DNA of 64,000 bases from Mycolicibacterium wolinskyi (GTDB lineage Bacteria > Actinomycetota > Actinomycetes > Mycobacteriales > Mycobacteriaceae): contig NZ_LQQA01000031.1 of assembly GCF_002101965.1 (NCBI RefSeq), positions 186,001 to 250,000 on the forward strand, read 5' to 3'. Position 1 is the stretch's first letter; the number at the start of each line of letters is the position of its first letter. Shown here one piece after another: positions 34,515 through 44,290 of the stretch. The notes below the pieces were generated by a model. That model saw only the letters and a list, made by a program, of their open reading frames with translations, was not told where the DNA came from and did not search any database. The position numbers were made by a program, and so were the translations under genes.

Positions 34515-35014
34515 TGCGAAGGACGGGGTGGGTGGTTCTGGTTGTCGGACTCGTCGTGGGCACAGCGGTCGCGCTCGGGCTCGGCACGTGGCAGATGACC
34601 GAGAAGAACCGACCCGCACCGGCCCTGGTGGCCGACCAGACCGCCGCCCGCGACGAGGTGGTTGAGCTGACGACGGCGAACCTCGAAAAGCTGCTGAGCT
34701 ACACGCCGAGGACCGACGACGACGACGTCGACAACCTCGCTGCGCTGTTGACCGGCGAAGCCGTCAACAACTACCGCGAACAGATGCGCTCCAAGACGGC
34801 CATCGCGAGGTCCAACGGCGTCACGCAGACCTCGAACGTACGGAACGCCGCCATCGAGACGTTGTCGGCCGACAAGGCTCAGGTGCTCACGTTCGTCGAC
34901 CAGATCGTCGAATCGACGGGCAACAAGACCCGGACGGAGGCGCAGCTCGCCATCCGGGTCGAGCTCGCGCAGATCAACGGTGCGTGGCTGATCACCGCGA
35001 TCAACACGTTGTGA
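34514..35014 (+). CDS. Mce-associated-like membrane protein
   Basis: 166 residues. A short basic start and one membrane helix (about 5-26) precede an outer domain: ARDEVVELTTANLEKLLSYT, GEAVNNYREQMRSKTAIARS, then VLTFVDQIVESTGNKTRTEA and GAWLITAINTL. This is the Mce-associated (NTF2-like/VirB8-like) arrangement, as in Mam proteins of mce operons. No mce genes are near. The start overlaps the kinase stop codon, so the two are made together and may act together at the membrane. Confidence 0.8.
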   Translation: MRRTGWVVLVVGLVVGTAVALGLGTWQMTEKNRPAPALVADQTAARDEVVELTTANLEKLLSYTPRTDDDDVDNLAALLTGEAVNNYREQMRSKTAIARSNGVTQTSNVRNAAIETLSADKAQVLTFVDQIVESTGNKTRTEAQLAIRVELAQINGAWLITAINTL

Positions 35015-35017
35015 GCG

Positions 35018-35404
35018 CTACTGCGGCGGGGCTCCGTGAAACACGGCCTCGACGTTGTTGCCGTCGGGGTCGCGGACGAACGCGCCGAAATACCCCGGGT
35101 GATACTCCGGCCACAGGCGAGGTGCATGCAGCGACTCGACACCCAGCTTCAGTGCGGTCTCGTAGAACTCGGTGACCGCGTCGACGCCGGACGCGTGGAA
35201 CGCCACATGGATCTCGCGGTTGGGCCCGGCAGCGTCACCGGCACTGGCATCGGCGATCCAGAAGGCGGGATGCCCGTCCTTGCCGTAGCCGATGGCCACG
35301 CCGAAGTCCATCTGACGCGTGTAGCCCAGGACGCCCAGGACCGCGTCGTAAAACTCCTTCGCTTTGGCGAAGTCTGCGCAGTTGATTCCGAAATGATCGA
35401 TCAC
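35018..35404 (-). CDS. Glyoxalase/VOC-superfamily protein
   Basis: 128 residues from GTG 35404, which has AGGATCGAG in the right place; a start at 35434 is open too. Opening IDHFGINCADFAKAKEFYDA and closing YFGAFVRDPDGNNVEAVFHG are typical of VOC proteins, with possible metal ligands at the early His and late Glu. The substrate is unknown. It is convergent with the Mce-associated gene (3 bp apart) and divergent from the amidohydrolase. Confidence 0.82.
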   Translation of the reverse strand: MIDHFGINCADFAKAKEFYDAVLGVLGYTRQMDFGVAIGYGKDGHPAFWIADASAGDAAGPNREIHVAFHASGVDAVTEFYETALKLGVESLHAPRLWPEYHPGYFGAFVRDPDGNNVEAVFHGAPPQ

Positions 35405-35453
35405 GCGCTCGATCCTGGCACGTCGCACCGACACTTCGTCGTACGTTTGTCAG

Positions 35454-37220
35454 ATGACCCACGACCCCGAAAGCGCGGCAACGACGACGTTCGATCTTGT
35501 CATTCGTGGCGGTCTGATCGTCGACGGGTTGGGCGGCGAACCATATGCCGGTGACGTCGCCGTGCGCGACGGTGTCATCGTCGCGGTCGGATCGGTGCCG
35601 CAGCGCGGTGCCCGCGAGATCGACGCGACCGGACTGTTGGTGACGCCGGGTTTCGTCGATCTGCACACCCATTACGACGGGCAGGCGATCTGGTCCGATC
35701 GGCTCAATCCTTCTTCGGCGCACGGCGTCACAACCGCCGTGATGGGCAACTGCGGAGTGGGTTTCGCGCCGTGCCGGCCCGCCGATCATGACGTGCTCCT
35801 CGACGTGATGGCGGGCGTGGAGGACATTCCCGGAGTCGTGATGGTCGACGGTCTGCCGTGGCACTGGGAGACGTTTCCCGAGTACCTCGACGCGTTGGCG
35901 GCGCGCCGCCTCGACATCGACGTGGCCGCATACCTACCGCACTCACCGCTGCGTGTGTATGTCATGGGGCAACGAGGCGCCGACCGCGAACCGGCGACGG
36001 CCGAGGATCTGGCCCGGATGCGGGCATTGGCCAAGGAGGCGATCGAGGCAGGCGCGCTCGGTTTCGCGTCCTCGCGACTGGCCACCCACCGCACCGAGGG
36101 TGGGCAGCAGATCCCCAGCTTCGAAGCCGGCGACGAGGAGATCCTGGAGATCGCGCGTGGCGTCGCCGATGGCGGCGGCGGCCTGATCCAGTTCGTGCCC
36201 GACATCCCGGCCGGCGGCTATCAGCCGGTGCTGCAACAGGTTTTCGACGCGGCGACCGACACCGGCCTGCCGGTCACGTTCACGCTGCTCGTGCTCAACG
36301 CGGGCGACCCGCTGTGGGTCGAGGCCATGACGATGGTGGAGAAGGCCAACCGGGAAAGCGCAGCCGGTGTCCCGATGATCACCGCGCAGGTGTTCCCGCG
36401 GCCGATCGGGTTGATGATCGGCCTGGAACTGACGGCCAACCCCTTCGTGCTGTATCCCAGCTACCAGGAGATCGCGGGGCTGCCGCTGGCCGAGCGGGTC
36501 GCACAGATGCGCAAACCGGAAGTGCGGGAGCGCATCCTGTCCGACAAGCCGGGCGGTGCGCCGGCCAATCCGCTGGTGTACCTGGCCCAGGCCTGGGATT
36601 GGATCTTCCCGCTCGGCGAGGACGCGAACTACGAACCCGACCGGTCCCAGAGCATCGCGGCCAGGGCGAAGGCCCGCGGCGTCAGCCCCATGGCGGAGGC
36701 CTACGACCGGCTGCTCGACGACGACGGCCACGCGATCCTGCTCGGCGCGATGGCCAACTTCGAGAACAACTCACTGGACACGGTCGGCGATCTGATCCGT
36801 CGCGAAGACGTCGTCCTCGGCCTCGGCGACGGCGGCGCGCATTACGGAATGATCTGTGATTCAAGCTTTCCCACGTATCTGCTGGCGTATTGGGCGCGTG
36901 ACCGCGCGACCGGCAGACTGTCGGTGGCACAAGCCGTGCGTGAGCTGACGTCGGTGCCGGCACGGGTGGCCGGCCTCTCGGACCGCGGGCGCATCGCCGT
37001 CGGCTACAAGGCCGACCTCAACGTCATCGACCATTCCGCGCTGCGGCTGCACAAGCCCGTCATCACCTACGACCTGCCTGCCGGCGGGCGGCGGCTCGAC
37101 CAGACCGCCGACGGTTACGTCGCGACCGTCGTGTCGGGTGAGGTCATCGCCGAGCACGGCGCGCCGACCTCCGCGCGGCCCGGCCGGCTGGTCCGCGGCC
37201 GCCAATCTGCACCGGTCTGA
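35454..37220 (+). CDS. N-acyl-D-amino-acid deacylase-like amidohydrolase
   Basis: 588 residues. The amidohydrolase layout is clear: an N-terminal beta-sandwich start (DLVIRGGLIVDGLGGEPYAG), metal motif GFVDLHTHYDGQAIW, HGVTTAVMGNCGVGFAPCRP, and a late GLGDGGAHYGMICDSSFP with the catalytic Asp/His region. The end SDRGRIAVGYKADLNVID is typical of D-aminoacylase and amidohydrolase_3 families. It would hydrolyse N-acyl or amide bonds; the true substrate is unknown. Confidence 0.88.
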   Translation: MTHDPESAATTTFDLVIRGGLIVDGLGGEPYAGDVAVRDGVIVAVGSVPQRGAREIDATGLLVTPGFVDLHTHYDGQAIWSDRLNPSSAHGVTTAVMGNCGVGFAPCRPADHDVLLDVMAGVEDIPGVVMVDGLPWHWETFPEYLDALAARRLDIDVAAYLPHSPLRVYVMGQRGADREPATAEDLARMRALAKEAIEAGALGFASSRLATHRTEGGQQIPSFEAGDEEILEIARGVADGGGGLIQFVPDIPAGGYQPVLQQVFDAATDTGLPVTFTLLVLNAGDPLWVEAMTMVEKANRESAAGVPMITAQVFPRPIGLMIGLELTANPFVLYPSYQEIAGLPLAERVAQMRKPEVRERILSDKPGGAPANPLVYLAQAWDWIFPLGEDANYEPDRSQSIAARAKARGVSPMAEAYDRLLDDDGHAILLGAMANFENNSLDTVGDLIRREDVVLGLGDGGAHYGMICDSSFPTYLLAYWARDRATGRLSVAQAVRELTSVPARVAGLSDRGRIAVGYKADLNVIDHSALRLHKPVITYDLPAGGRRLDQTADGYVATVVSGEVIAEHGAPTSARPGRLVRGRQSAPV

Positions 37221-37263
37221 CCGGTCCGGCCCGACGGCGGGCAAACCGCACTATCCTCGCGTC

Positions 37264-37641
37264 ATGAGCGTGAAAGTGGATCTCAACCAGCTGGCCGCCA
37301 AGCTGACGGACTACACGTTCGCCTATCTCGTCACCGTCGACGACAACTACCACGCACACACCGTGGCGGTCGAACCCCAACTCGTCGACGGCGTCATCGA
37401 CGTGGGCCCGGTCGGCGGGCACACCCGCAGAAACCTGGCCTCCCACGACGGCGTGACCCTCATCTGGCCACCACGCCAGCCCGGCGGTTTCTCGCTGATC
37501 GTCGACGGCCGCGGTCAACCCGCCGCCACCGACGACGACACCCAGCAGATCGTGCCGAGCCGCGCGGTCCTGCACCGCAAACGGTCGAGGCACTCAGCGA
37601 ACCCCGGCACCAACGACTGTGTGGTGCTTTCCGAGAACTGA
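37264..37641 (+). CDS. Pyridoxamine-phosphate-oxidase-like split-barrel protein
   Basis: 125 residues from ATG 37264. The sequence YTFAYLVTVDDNYHAHTVAV followed by VGPVGGHTRRNLASHDGVTL and GFSLIVDGRGQPA fits a small PNPOx/FMN-binding split barrel, where flavin or F420 may bind. No catalytic residues are diagnostic. It lies 43 bp after the amidohydrolase gene. Confidence 0.6.
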   Translation: MSVKVDLNQLAAKLTDYTFAYLVTVDDNYHAHTVAVEPQLVDGVIDVGPVGGHTRRNLASHDGVTLIWPPRQPGGFSLIVDGRGQPAATDDDTQQIVPSRAVLHRKRSRHSANPGTNDCVVLSEN

Positions 37642-37650
37642 GTGCCCGTC

Positions 37651-37706
37651 GAGTGTGGGGTTTGTGCACGCGATTGCGGCGAAAACCGTACGCAATGCCC
37701 ACGCTC
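37651..37706. repeat. Imperfect inverted repeat 3' of the second AbiEi/DUF559 gene
   Basis: The arms 37651-37669 and 37688-37706 match at 14 of 19 positions with an 18-nt loop. The right arm resembles those at 7098-7118 and 38610-38624 (shared GCCCACG). It lies 4 bp from the stop of the minus-strand gene starting at 38544 and 9 bp from the stop of the plus-strand split-barrel gene. Confidence 0.65.
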
Positions 37707-37710
37707 GGTA

Positions 37711-38544
37711 TCAGACCGGGCAGCCGGCGGCGCGCAATTTGGCCCGCACGCGTTCGACGATGACTTGCGGTCGCGACATCATCTCCGCGCTGACGCGCAC
37801 GACCACCCAGTCAGCCTCCTCAAGCAGCGCGATGCGATCGATATCCCACGCTCGCTGCCGCCGATCAGTCCAGTGCTGAACGCCGTCATATTCCACTGCG
37901 ACCTTCCATTCCCGCCATCCCATATCGACGCGAATGCGCAGTTCGCGGAACTCGATCTGCGTCTCTGGAGCAGGTAACCCTCCCCGGACGATGAGCAGTC
38001 TCAACCTGCTTTCCTGCGGAGACTCGGCACCGGCGTCGATCATGGGCAACAGCAAGCGCAGCTGTGCGACACCACGTGCACCGGGATGGGCGTCAGCCAC
38101 CGCAAGCACATCGGCCGGCTTGATTCTTGTGGCATTGAGCAGCGCATCCACCATGGGGACTGCGTCGTCGAACCGGTGGAGCCGGCCGAGATCAAACGCT
38201 GTGCGGGAGGCACTCGTAGCTTCTGTGCCGGCGACACGGCATGTCTCCCCTGGGTCGAGGGTCCAAGAGCGCACCACTATCCCGGTCGACGCGTGCCGGT
38301 CGGCACGAATGATCTCGGCAGGCATCGCCGGGTTCAACCACTTCGTGCCATGCACCGCCGCGGCCGACATCCCGGCGAGCGTGGCGCCCGTGCTCAGCCA
38401 CGCCGCCTGTGCCCGGATTCGAGCAGTCAGTTCGACATCGCGCCGGACATATACATCGCGGTAGATCGCTCGATGCCCGCGGGCCAGCGAGCGTCGGGTG
38501 AACTCTCCGCGTTGAATAGCGGCACTTCCGAGAAAAGGTTCCAT
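37711..38544 (-). CDS. Second orphan AbiEi-like/DUF559 nuclease-domain protein
   Basis: 277 residues from the ATG giving MEPFLGSAAIQRGEFTRRSL, with AAAAGG-type purines upstream. It has the same layout as the 4185-5054 protein: VYVRRDVELTARI and AGMSAAAVHGTKWLNPAMPA (AbiEi-like half), a shared SPQESRLRLLIVRGGLPAPE-type hinge, and the nuclease-like half RVDMGWREW, VAVEYDGVQHW, ALLEEADWVVVRVS. The D...ExDGxxH residues are conserved in both copies. There is no adjacent toxin gene. Related hairpins flank it on both sides. Function not known. Confidence 0.75.
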   Translation of the reverse strand: MEPFLGSAAIQRGEFTRRSLARGHRAIYRDVYVRRDVELTARIRAQAAWLSTGATLAGMSAAAVHGTKWLNPAMPAEIIRADRHASTGIVVRSWTLDPGETCRVAGTEATSASRTAFDLGRLHRFDDAVPMVDALLNATRIKPADVLAVADAHPGARGVAQLRLLLPMIDAGAESPQESRLRLLIVRGGLPAPETQIEFRELRIRVDMGWREWKVAVEYDGVQHWTDRRQRAWDIDRIALLEEADWVVVRVSAEMMSRPQVIVERVRAKLRAAGCPV

Positions 38545-38576
38545 GCCCGGCACGTTCGGCGAAGCCACCGACGAAA

Positions 38577-38624
38577 GTGGGCCCTGTGCACGGCAATCCA
38601 CCGAATCCTGTGCATAAAGCCCAC
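38577..38624. repeat. Imperfect inverted repeat 5' of the second AbiEi/DUF559 gene
   Basis: GTGGGCCCTGTGCAC (38577-38591) pairs with GTGCATAAAGCCCAC (38610-38624) at 12 of 15 positions. It carries the same GTGGG, TGTGCAC and GCCCACG blocks as the hairpin on the other side of the gene (37651-37706). It covers the promoter area of the gene. Confidence 0.65.
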
Positions 38625-38637
38625 GTTGGGGATAAAC

Positions 38638-38680
38638 GAAAAACAGCCCTGGCGCGCGGAGCGCACCAGGGCTGCTTTTT
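38638..38680 (-). terminator. Intrinsic terminator of groEL
   Basis: A GC-rich stem, 38645-38657 with 38661-38673 (12 of 13 pairs, 3-nt loop), is flanked by an A-run at 38638-38643 and a T-run at 38676-38680. Read on the minus strand it is a textbook terminator 20 bp after the groEL stop. The T-run on the other strand makes it bidirectional in principle. Confidence 0.88.
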
Positions 38681-38692
38681 CGAAAGCGGGAC

Positions 38693-40318
<1,626 letters not shown>

Positions 40319-40432
40319 TGCGAAGTGATTCCTCCGGATAGGGGATCGCACGTTCGTTGGCCGGGTTCAGTGCCCGCGACGGACGACCAGGGTGTGCTCC
40401 CGCAGGTGCGGCCCCGGTCTCACCGTCCCGAC

Positions 40433-40459
40433 CTAGCACTCACGAATCGAGAGTGCCAA
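40433..40459. promoter_or_regulatory. CIRCE element 1 (HrcA operator)
   Basis: CTAGCACTC-N9-GAGTGCCAA matches the TTAGCACTC-N9-GAGTGCTAA consensus at 16 of 18 arm positions. It is 115 bp upstream of the groEL start. Confidence 0.9.
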
Positions 40460-40467
40460 CTGCATTC

Positions 40468-40494
40468 TTAGCACTCGACCAGGGCGAGTGCAAG
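40468..40494. promoter_or_regulatory. CIRCE element 2 (HrcA operator)
   Basis: TTAGCACTC-N9-GAGTGCAAG matches the consensus at 16 of 18 arm positions. It is 8 bp from CIRCE element 1 and 4 bp from the stop of the LLM oxidoreductase gene. Confidence 0.9.
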
Positions 40495-40498
40495 GTTG

Positions 40499-41335
40499 TT
40501 ACGCACCGGATTGGTACTGCTCGACGCGCGCGGCGAATTCGTCGAGCAGCCGCAGTGACTCATCCGTGCCGACCGACGGCAGGAACAAGCCGAGCTGACC
40601 GAAGCCGAGATCCTCGGCGGCCCGCCAGTAGTCGGCGTCGATGGGCGTCCCGAACATCGCGAGCGGTACATCGTGGCCTGCGCCGTCACGCATCTGCCCG
40701 ACGCGTTGAGCCAGCACGTCCCGCGGCAGCGGATTGGAGATCCAGCCGGCGCCGTGGCGGATCACGCGCTTGACCGTGGCATCCGAGTTGCCGCCGATAT
40801 AGATGGGCGGATGCGGTTTCTGGACCGGCTTGGGGCGGCAGTAAGACAGTTCGAAGTCGACGTGCTTGCCGTGGTACTCGGCGGGTTCGGCGGTCCACAG
40901 CGCCTTGATCGCCTCGATGCTCTCGTCCAACCGTGCGCCGCGGGTTTTCGGGTCGGTGCCGTGGTCGCGCATCTCCTCGAGGTTCCAGCCCGCGCCTACA
41001 CCGAACACGAACCGGCCGCCGGAGATCAGGTCGATGCTGGCGGCTTCCTTGGCCGTGTGGATGGGATCGCGCTGGATGAGCAGGGTGACGCCGGTGAAGA
41101 GTTCGATCTCGGACGTCACCGCGGCCGCCGCGGCGAGGGTCACGAAGGGATCGAGGGTGTTGTAGTAGTACGACGGCAGATCGCCACCGCTGGGATACGG
41201 GGATTCCCGGCTCACCGGGATGTGGCTGTGCTCGGCGACGACGAGCGAGACGAAGCCACGTTCCTCGATCGCGCGCGCCAGCGTTGCCGGGTCAATGGTG
41301 TCGTCGTCGACGAACGTCGAGATCCCGAACTTCAC
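40499..41335 (-). CDS. LLM-class F420-dependent oxidoreductase
   Basis: 278 residues beginning MKFGISTFVDDDTIDPATLA. The luciferase-like TIM barrel features are visible: VVAEHSHIP near the N-terminus, LIQRDPIHTAKEAASIDLIS and GRFVFGVGAGWNLEEMRDHG, then KPVQKPHPPIYIGGNSDATV. These mark the F420-dependent TIGR03619-like subgroup. The substrate is unknown. Its start overlaps the TetR stop by 4 nt, so the TetR and this gene are one operon. Confidence 0.88.
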   Translation of the reverse strand: MKFGISTFVDDDTIDPATLARAIEERGFVSLVVAEHSHIPVSRESPYPSGGDLPSYYYNTLDPFVTLAAAAAVTSEIELFTGVTLLIQRDPIHTAKEAASIDLISGGRFVFGVGAGWNLEEMRDHGTDPKTRGARLDESIEAIKALWTAEPAEYHGKHVDFELSYCRPKPVQKPHPPIYIGGNSDATVKRVIRHGAGWISNPLPRDVLAQRVGQMRDGAGHDVPLAMFGTPIDADYWRAAEDLGFGQLGLFLPSVGTDESLRLLDEFAARVEQYQSGA

Positions 41336-41889
41336 CCAGCTGACGCTACCCCCGGCGCGCGCAACCCGTCGAAGACGACGTCGGTCGTGTGGCCGGCCAG
41401 GTCGGCGTTGTAGCTCTGCATGGCCTGGCAGCCGACCATGAGCGCTTTGACGCCCGCAGCGTCGATGTCGCCTCGTACCGCGCCCGCTTCCTGCCCGACC
41501 CGCAGCAATTCGCCAAGCACCGCCATGTACTCATCCTCGGCCTCGGGCACCACGGTTTTGATGTCGATCCCGGCGCCGGCGAACGCGTCGACCAGGCCGC
41601 GGTCTTCTGCACTCCACCGCACCATCGACCGCAGGAACTCGAACAGCGCGTCGGCCGGATCCGCTTCGGCCAACAGCGTGCGGCCCTCGTCGACGATCGC
41701 GTTGATGCGATCGGCGATCACCGCACGAAACAGGTCTTCCTTGGCCGGGAAATGCCGGTACACGGTTCCGGCACCCACCCCGGCCCGACGCGCGATCTCA
41801 TCGATCGGCACCGCGAGCCCCTCGGCCGCGAACGTTTCGTAGGCAACCTCCAGCACCCGGGCACGGTTGCGGGCCGCATCCGCGCGCAT
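41332..41889 (-). CDS. TetR-family regulator (divergent from SDR)
   Basis: 185 residues from the ATG giving MRADAARNRARVLEVAYETF; longer open frames run into the SDR gene. The HTH spans about 8-55 (GLAVPIDEIARRAGVGAGTV, YRHFPAKEDLFRAV). The C-terminal domain carries SMVRWSAEDRGLVDAFAG. It is divergent from the SDR gene (41995), and two similar operator-like sequences (41921-41939, 41952-41971) lie between them. It probably represses the SDR and its own operon with the LLM oxidoreductase. Confidence 0.88.
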   Translation of the reverse strand: MRADAARNRARVLEVAYETFAAEGLAVPIDEIARRAGVGAGTVYRHFPAKEDLFRAVIADRINAIVDEGRTLLAEADPADALFEFLRSMVRWSAEDRGLVDAFAGAGIDIKTVVPEAEDEYMAVLGELLRVGQEAGAVRGDIDAAGVKALMVGCQAMQSYNADLAGHTTDVVFDGLRAPGVASAG

Positions 41890-41913
41890 CGACACCACCT
41901 CACAAATCGGGGA

Positions 41914-41971
41914 TTGACAAAACGGGGCGCGCGTTCCGTATATTCGGAAGCAACCGGAGCGCACACTCCGT
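41914..41971 (+). promoter_or_regulatory. Promoter with two TetR operator-like repeats
   Basis: TTGACA (41914-41919) and TATATT (41939-41944) could form a promoter, though the 19-bp spacing is long. Two related sites, 41921-41939 and 41952-41971, share CGGxGCGCxC and TCCGT, are each partly palindromic, and lie 31 bp apart in the TetR-SDR gap. TTCCG-TATATT-CGGAA (41934-41949) is a further small palindrome over the -10. Confidence 0.55.
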
Positions 41972-41994
41972 TTAACCCTCACCAGGAGTCTCTC

Positions 41995-42918
41995 ATGACG
42001 AAATGGACCACCGCCAGCATTCCCGACCAAACCGGCCGCATCGCCGTCGTCACCGGAGCCAACACCGGGCTCGGGCTGGAGACCGCGAAGGCCCTCGCCG
42101 CCAAGGGCGCACACGTCGTACTCGCCGTGCGCAACCTCGACAAGGGCAAGGCCGCCATCGACTGGATCGCCAGGACCGTCAGCGAATCCGATCTCGAGTT
42201 GCAGCAGCTCGACCTGGGCTCGCTCGAGTCGGTGCGCACCGCCGCGGCTGAGATCAAGGACAAGCACGACCGCATCGATCTGCTGATCAACAACGCCGGC
42301 GTCATGACCCCGCCCAAGCAGACCACCGCCGACGGCTTCGAGCTGCAGTTCGGCACCAACCATCTCGGCCACTTCGCTCTCACGGGCCTGCTGCTCGACC
42401 GCCTGCTCCCGGTGACGGGCTCGCGCATCGTGACCGTCAGCAGCACCGGGCACCGCTTCGCCCCCGGCATCCGCTTCGACGATCTGCAGTGGGAACGCAG
42501 CTACAACCGGCTGCAGGCTTACGGCCAGTCCAAGCTCGCTAACCTGCTGTTCACCTATGAGCTGCAGCGCCGCCTGACCGGGCACCAGACCACCGCGCTG
42601 GCCGCACATCCCGGCGGATCCGACACCGAACTGGCGCGGCACCTGCCGCGCGCCTTCCAGGTCGCGTTGCCCGCAGCGCGCGTGCTGTTCCAGGACGCGG
42701 CCATGGGCGCCCTGCCGACACTGCGCGCGGCGACCGACCCGGGCGCGCTCGGCGGTCAGTACTACGGGCCCGACGGATTCGCCGAGCAGCGCGGCTACCC
42801 CAAGCTCGTGCTGTCCAACCAGCGGTCCTATGACCTCGACATGCAGCGGCGGCTGTGGACGGTGTCCGAGGAGCTGACCGGCGTCACGTTCCCGGTGCTG
42901 CAGGGCGCGACTGCTTGA
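41995..42918 (+). CDS. Short-chain dehydrogenase (retinol/WWOX-like), TetR-linked paralogue
   Basis: 307 residues from ATG 41995 with AGGAG upstream. VVTGANTGLGLETAKALAAK is the cofactor motif, NNAGVM the structural motif, VTVSSTGHRF the catalytic Ser region and YGQSKLANLLF the Tyr-Lys. The order NTGLG and the FGTNHLGHF segment place it among the retinol-dehydrogenase-like SDRs. A close paralogue of identical length lies at 48872-49795. Regulated by the divergent TetR, unlike the paralogue. The substrate is unknown. Confidence 0.9.
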   Translation: MTKWTTASIPDQTGRIAVVTGANTGLGLETAKALAAKGAHVVLAVRNLDKGKAAIDWIARTVSESDLELQQLDLGSLESVRTAAAEIKDKHDRIDLLINNAGVMTPPKQTTADGFELQFGTNHLGHFALTGLLLDRLLPVTGSRIVTVSSTGHRFAPGIRFDDLQWERSYNRLQAYGQSKLANLLFTYELQRRLTGHQTTALAAHPGGSDTELARHLPRAFQVALPAARVLFQDAAMGALPTLRAATDPGALGGQYYGPDGFAEQRGYPKLVLSNQRSYDLDMQRRLWTVSEELTGVTFPVLQGATA

Positions 42919-42954
42919 CCCTGGTGTCGAGAACAGCGGGATAGGCTGGGCGGC

Positions 42955-43461
42955 GTGTCACTCTGGGACCCCAGGAATGTGCCGCCCTATCCCCCCGCTC
43001 GCTACACCAAAGACGAGCCGGAGGTCAGCGCCCGGTTGCGGCGCGCCGACGAGCCCGCCGACTACGACTCGTTCGGCCTCGTGAAGTACCACTACCTGGC
43101 CAACCAACAGCAGACCGATGGCGATTACGGCTTGTACCGCGTCGACATCAGCCCGCAGGGCGGCGGCCCCGGGCCCCATTTCCACCGGGCCATGTCGGAG
43201 GCGTTCTTCGTGCTGTCCGGCACGGTGAAGCTATACGACGGCAATGACTGGATGGACGGCAACCAAGGCGATTTCCTCTATGTCCCGCCCGGCGGCATCC
43301 ACGGGTTCCGCAACGAGGCCGACGCGCCGACGTCGCTGTTGATGCTGTTTGCTCCGGGCGCCCCGCGCGAGGCCTACTTCGAGGGTTTCGCCCAGCTCGC
43401 CGATCTCACCGACGAAGAACGCGCCGAGTGGTTCATCAAGCACGACAACTACTTCGTGTGA
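42955..43461 (+). CDS. Cupin-domain protein
   Basis: 168 residues from GTG 42955. Cupin motif 1 is GPGPHFHRAMSEAFFVLSGT, with His and Glu metal ligands, and motif 2 is GDFLYVPPGGIHGFRNEA with the last His. A single-domain cupin that probably binds a metal; the reaction is unknown. It lies 36 bp after the SDR gene, so cotranscription and regulation by the same TetR are possible. Confidence 0.85.
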   Translation: MSLWDPRNVPPYPPARYTKDEPEVSARLRRADEPADYDSFGLVKYHYLANQQQTDGDYGLYRVDISPQGGGPGPHFHRAMSEAFFVLSGTVKLYDGNDWMDGNQGDFLYVPPGGIHGFRNEADAPTSLLMLFAPGAPREAYFEGFAQLADLTDEERAEWFIKHDNYFV

Positions 43462-43465
43462 CGGC

Positions 43466-44044
43466 CTAGTGCCCGCGGGACAACACGAACAACTCGACCT
43501 GCCCGCCGCTTTGCACCACCAGGACGGTCTCGGTGTCCGGCGGCGTCCCGTGGTAGTGGTCGGCCAACACGTCGACACCGTCGAGTGTCCGGGTGGTCAC
43601 TGCGAGTTCGGTGCCCGCACCGCACGTGAAGACAGGCGCCTCAAGGAAATCCGCACGCACGATCTCATCGGTGCACGCCGCGGTACGCAACTTCGGAAAG
43701 TCGGGATTCGCTTCGGCGAGCAGCTTCACGGCATCCGCGAACGGCACGTCGATCGAATACCTGCCCGCGTAGTCGTCGGCGCCGACGAACTGATTCAGCT
43801 CGGTCATCTCGATGAAGTCGAAGCCGTCGGGTATCGCGATCCCGCGGTCCCGCATCGCCGCGGCCGCTGCCGTTTCGTCGATGGGGTGCAGGCCGAGATC
43901 GTCGCTGTCGAAAGCGCGATCCAGCGCGTACTTGAAGACGACGAACCCTGTTGCGATGAGCACGACGCCGGCCGCGAGCATGGCGCCAAACACGATGAGC
44001 AACACCCGTAACCCGTTGGATCTGCTCGTGGCGTTCCAGCTCAT
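43466..44044 (-). CDS. Membrane-anchored protein of unknown function
   Basis: 192 residues. One membrane helix (about 13-39) anchors a ~150-residue outer domain. That domain has three Cys-related positions (TAACTDE, FTCGAG) that could form a disulfide, and the segment VLADHYHGTPPDTETVLVVQ. No family recognised. It is convergent with the cupin gene (4 bp apart) and divergent from the helicase gene. Confidence 0.7.
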   Translation of the reverse strand: MSWNATSRSNGLRVLLIVFGAMLAAGVVLIATGFVVFKYALDRAFDSDDLGLHPIDETAAAAAMRDRGIAIPDGFDFIEMTELNQFVGADDYAGRYSIDVPFADAVKLLAEANPDFPKLRTAACTDEIVRADFLEAPVFTCGAGTELAVTTRTLDGVDVLADHYHGTPPDTETVLVVQSGGQVELFVLSRGH

Positions 44045-44290
44045 CGTCCGAGCCTAATCAGCCGGTTCGGCGGTGAACCGCAGCAATTTCACAGCGGCGG
44101 ACCGACCGCCGCGTGTTTGCCGAGGATCACGAAGACACCCGCCATCCGGAAGTTGACACACGCGGCCCGTTGTGCCGTCGATGAACGTCGGACCGAACGC
44201 ACCCGAGCGACACGCCCGGCCCACTCGCGGGAAGATGCGCCGACGTAACGCGCTGGCCTAGACTGCATCTCGACTGAGAGGAGTCCTCGG

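Noticed and set aside
44061..44078. CGGTTC...GAACCG small palindrome before the helicase gene
   Set aside because: Only 6 bp per arm and not near a promoter element; such palindromes are common by chance in GC-rich DNA.
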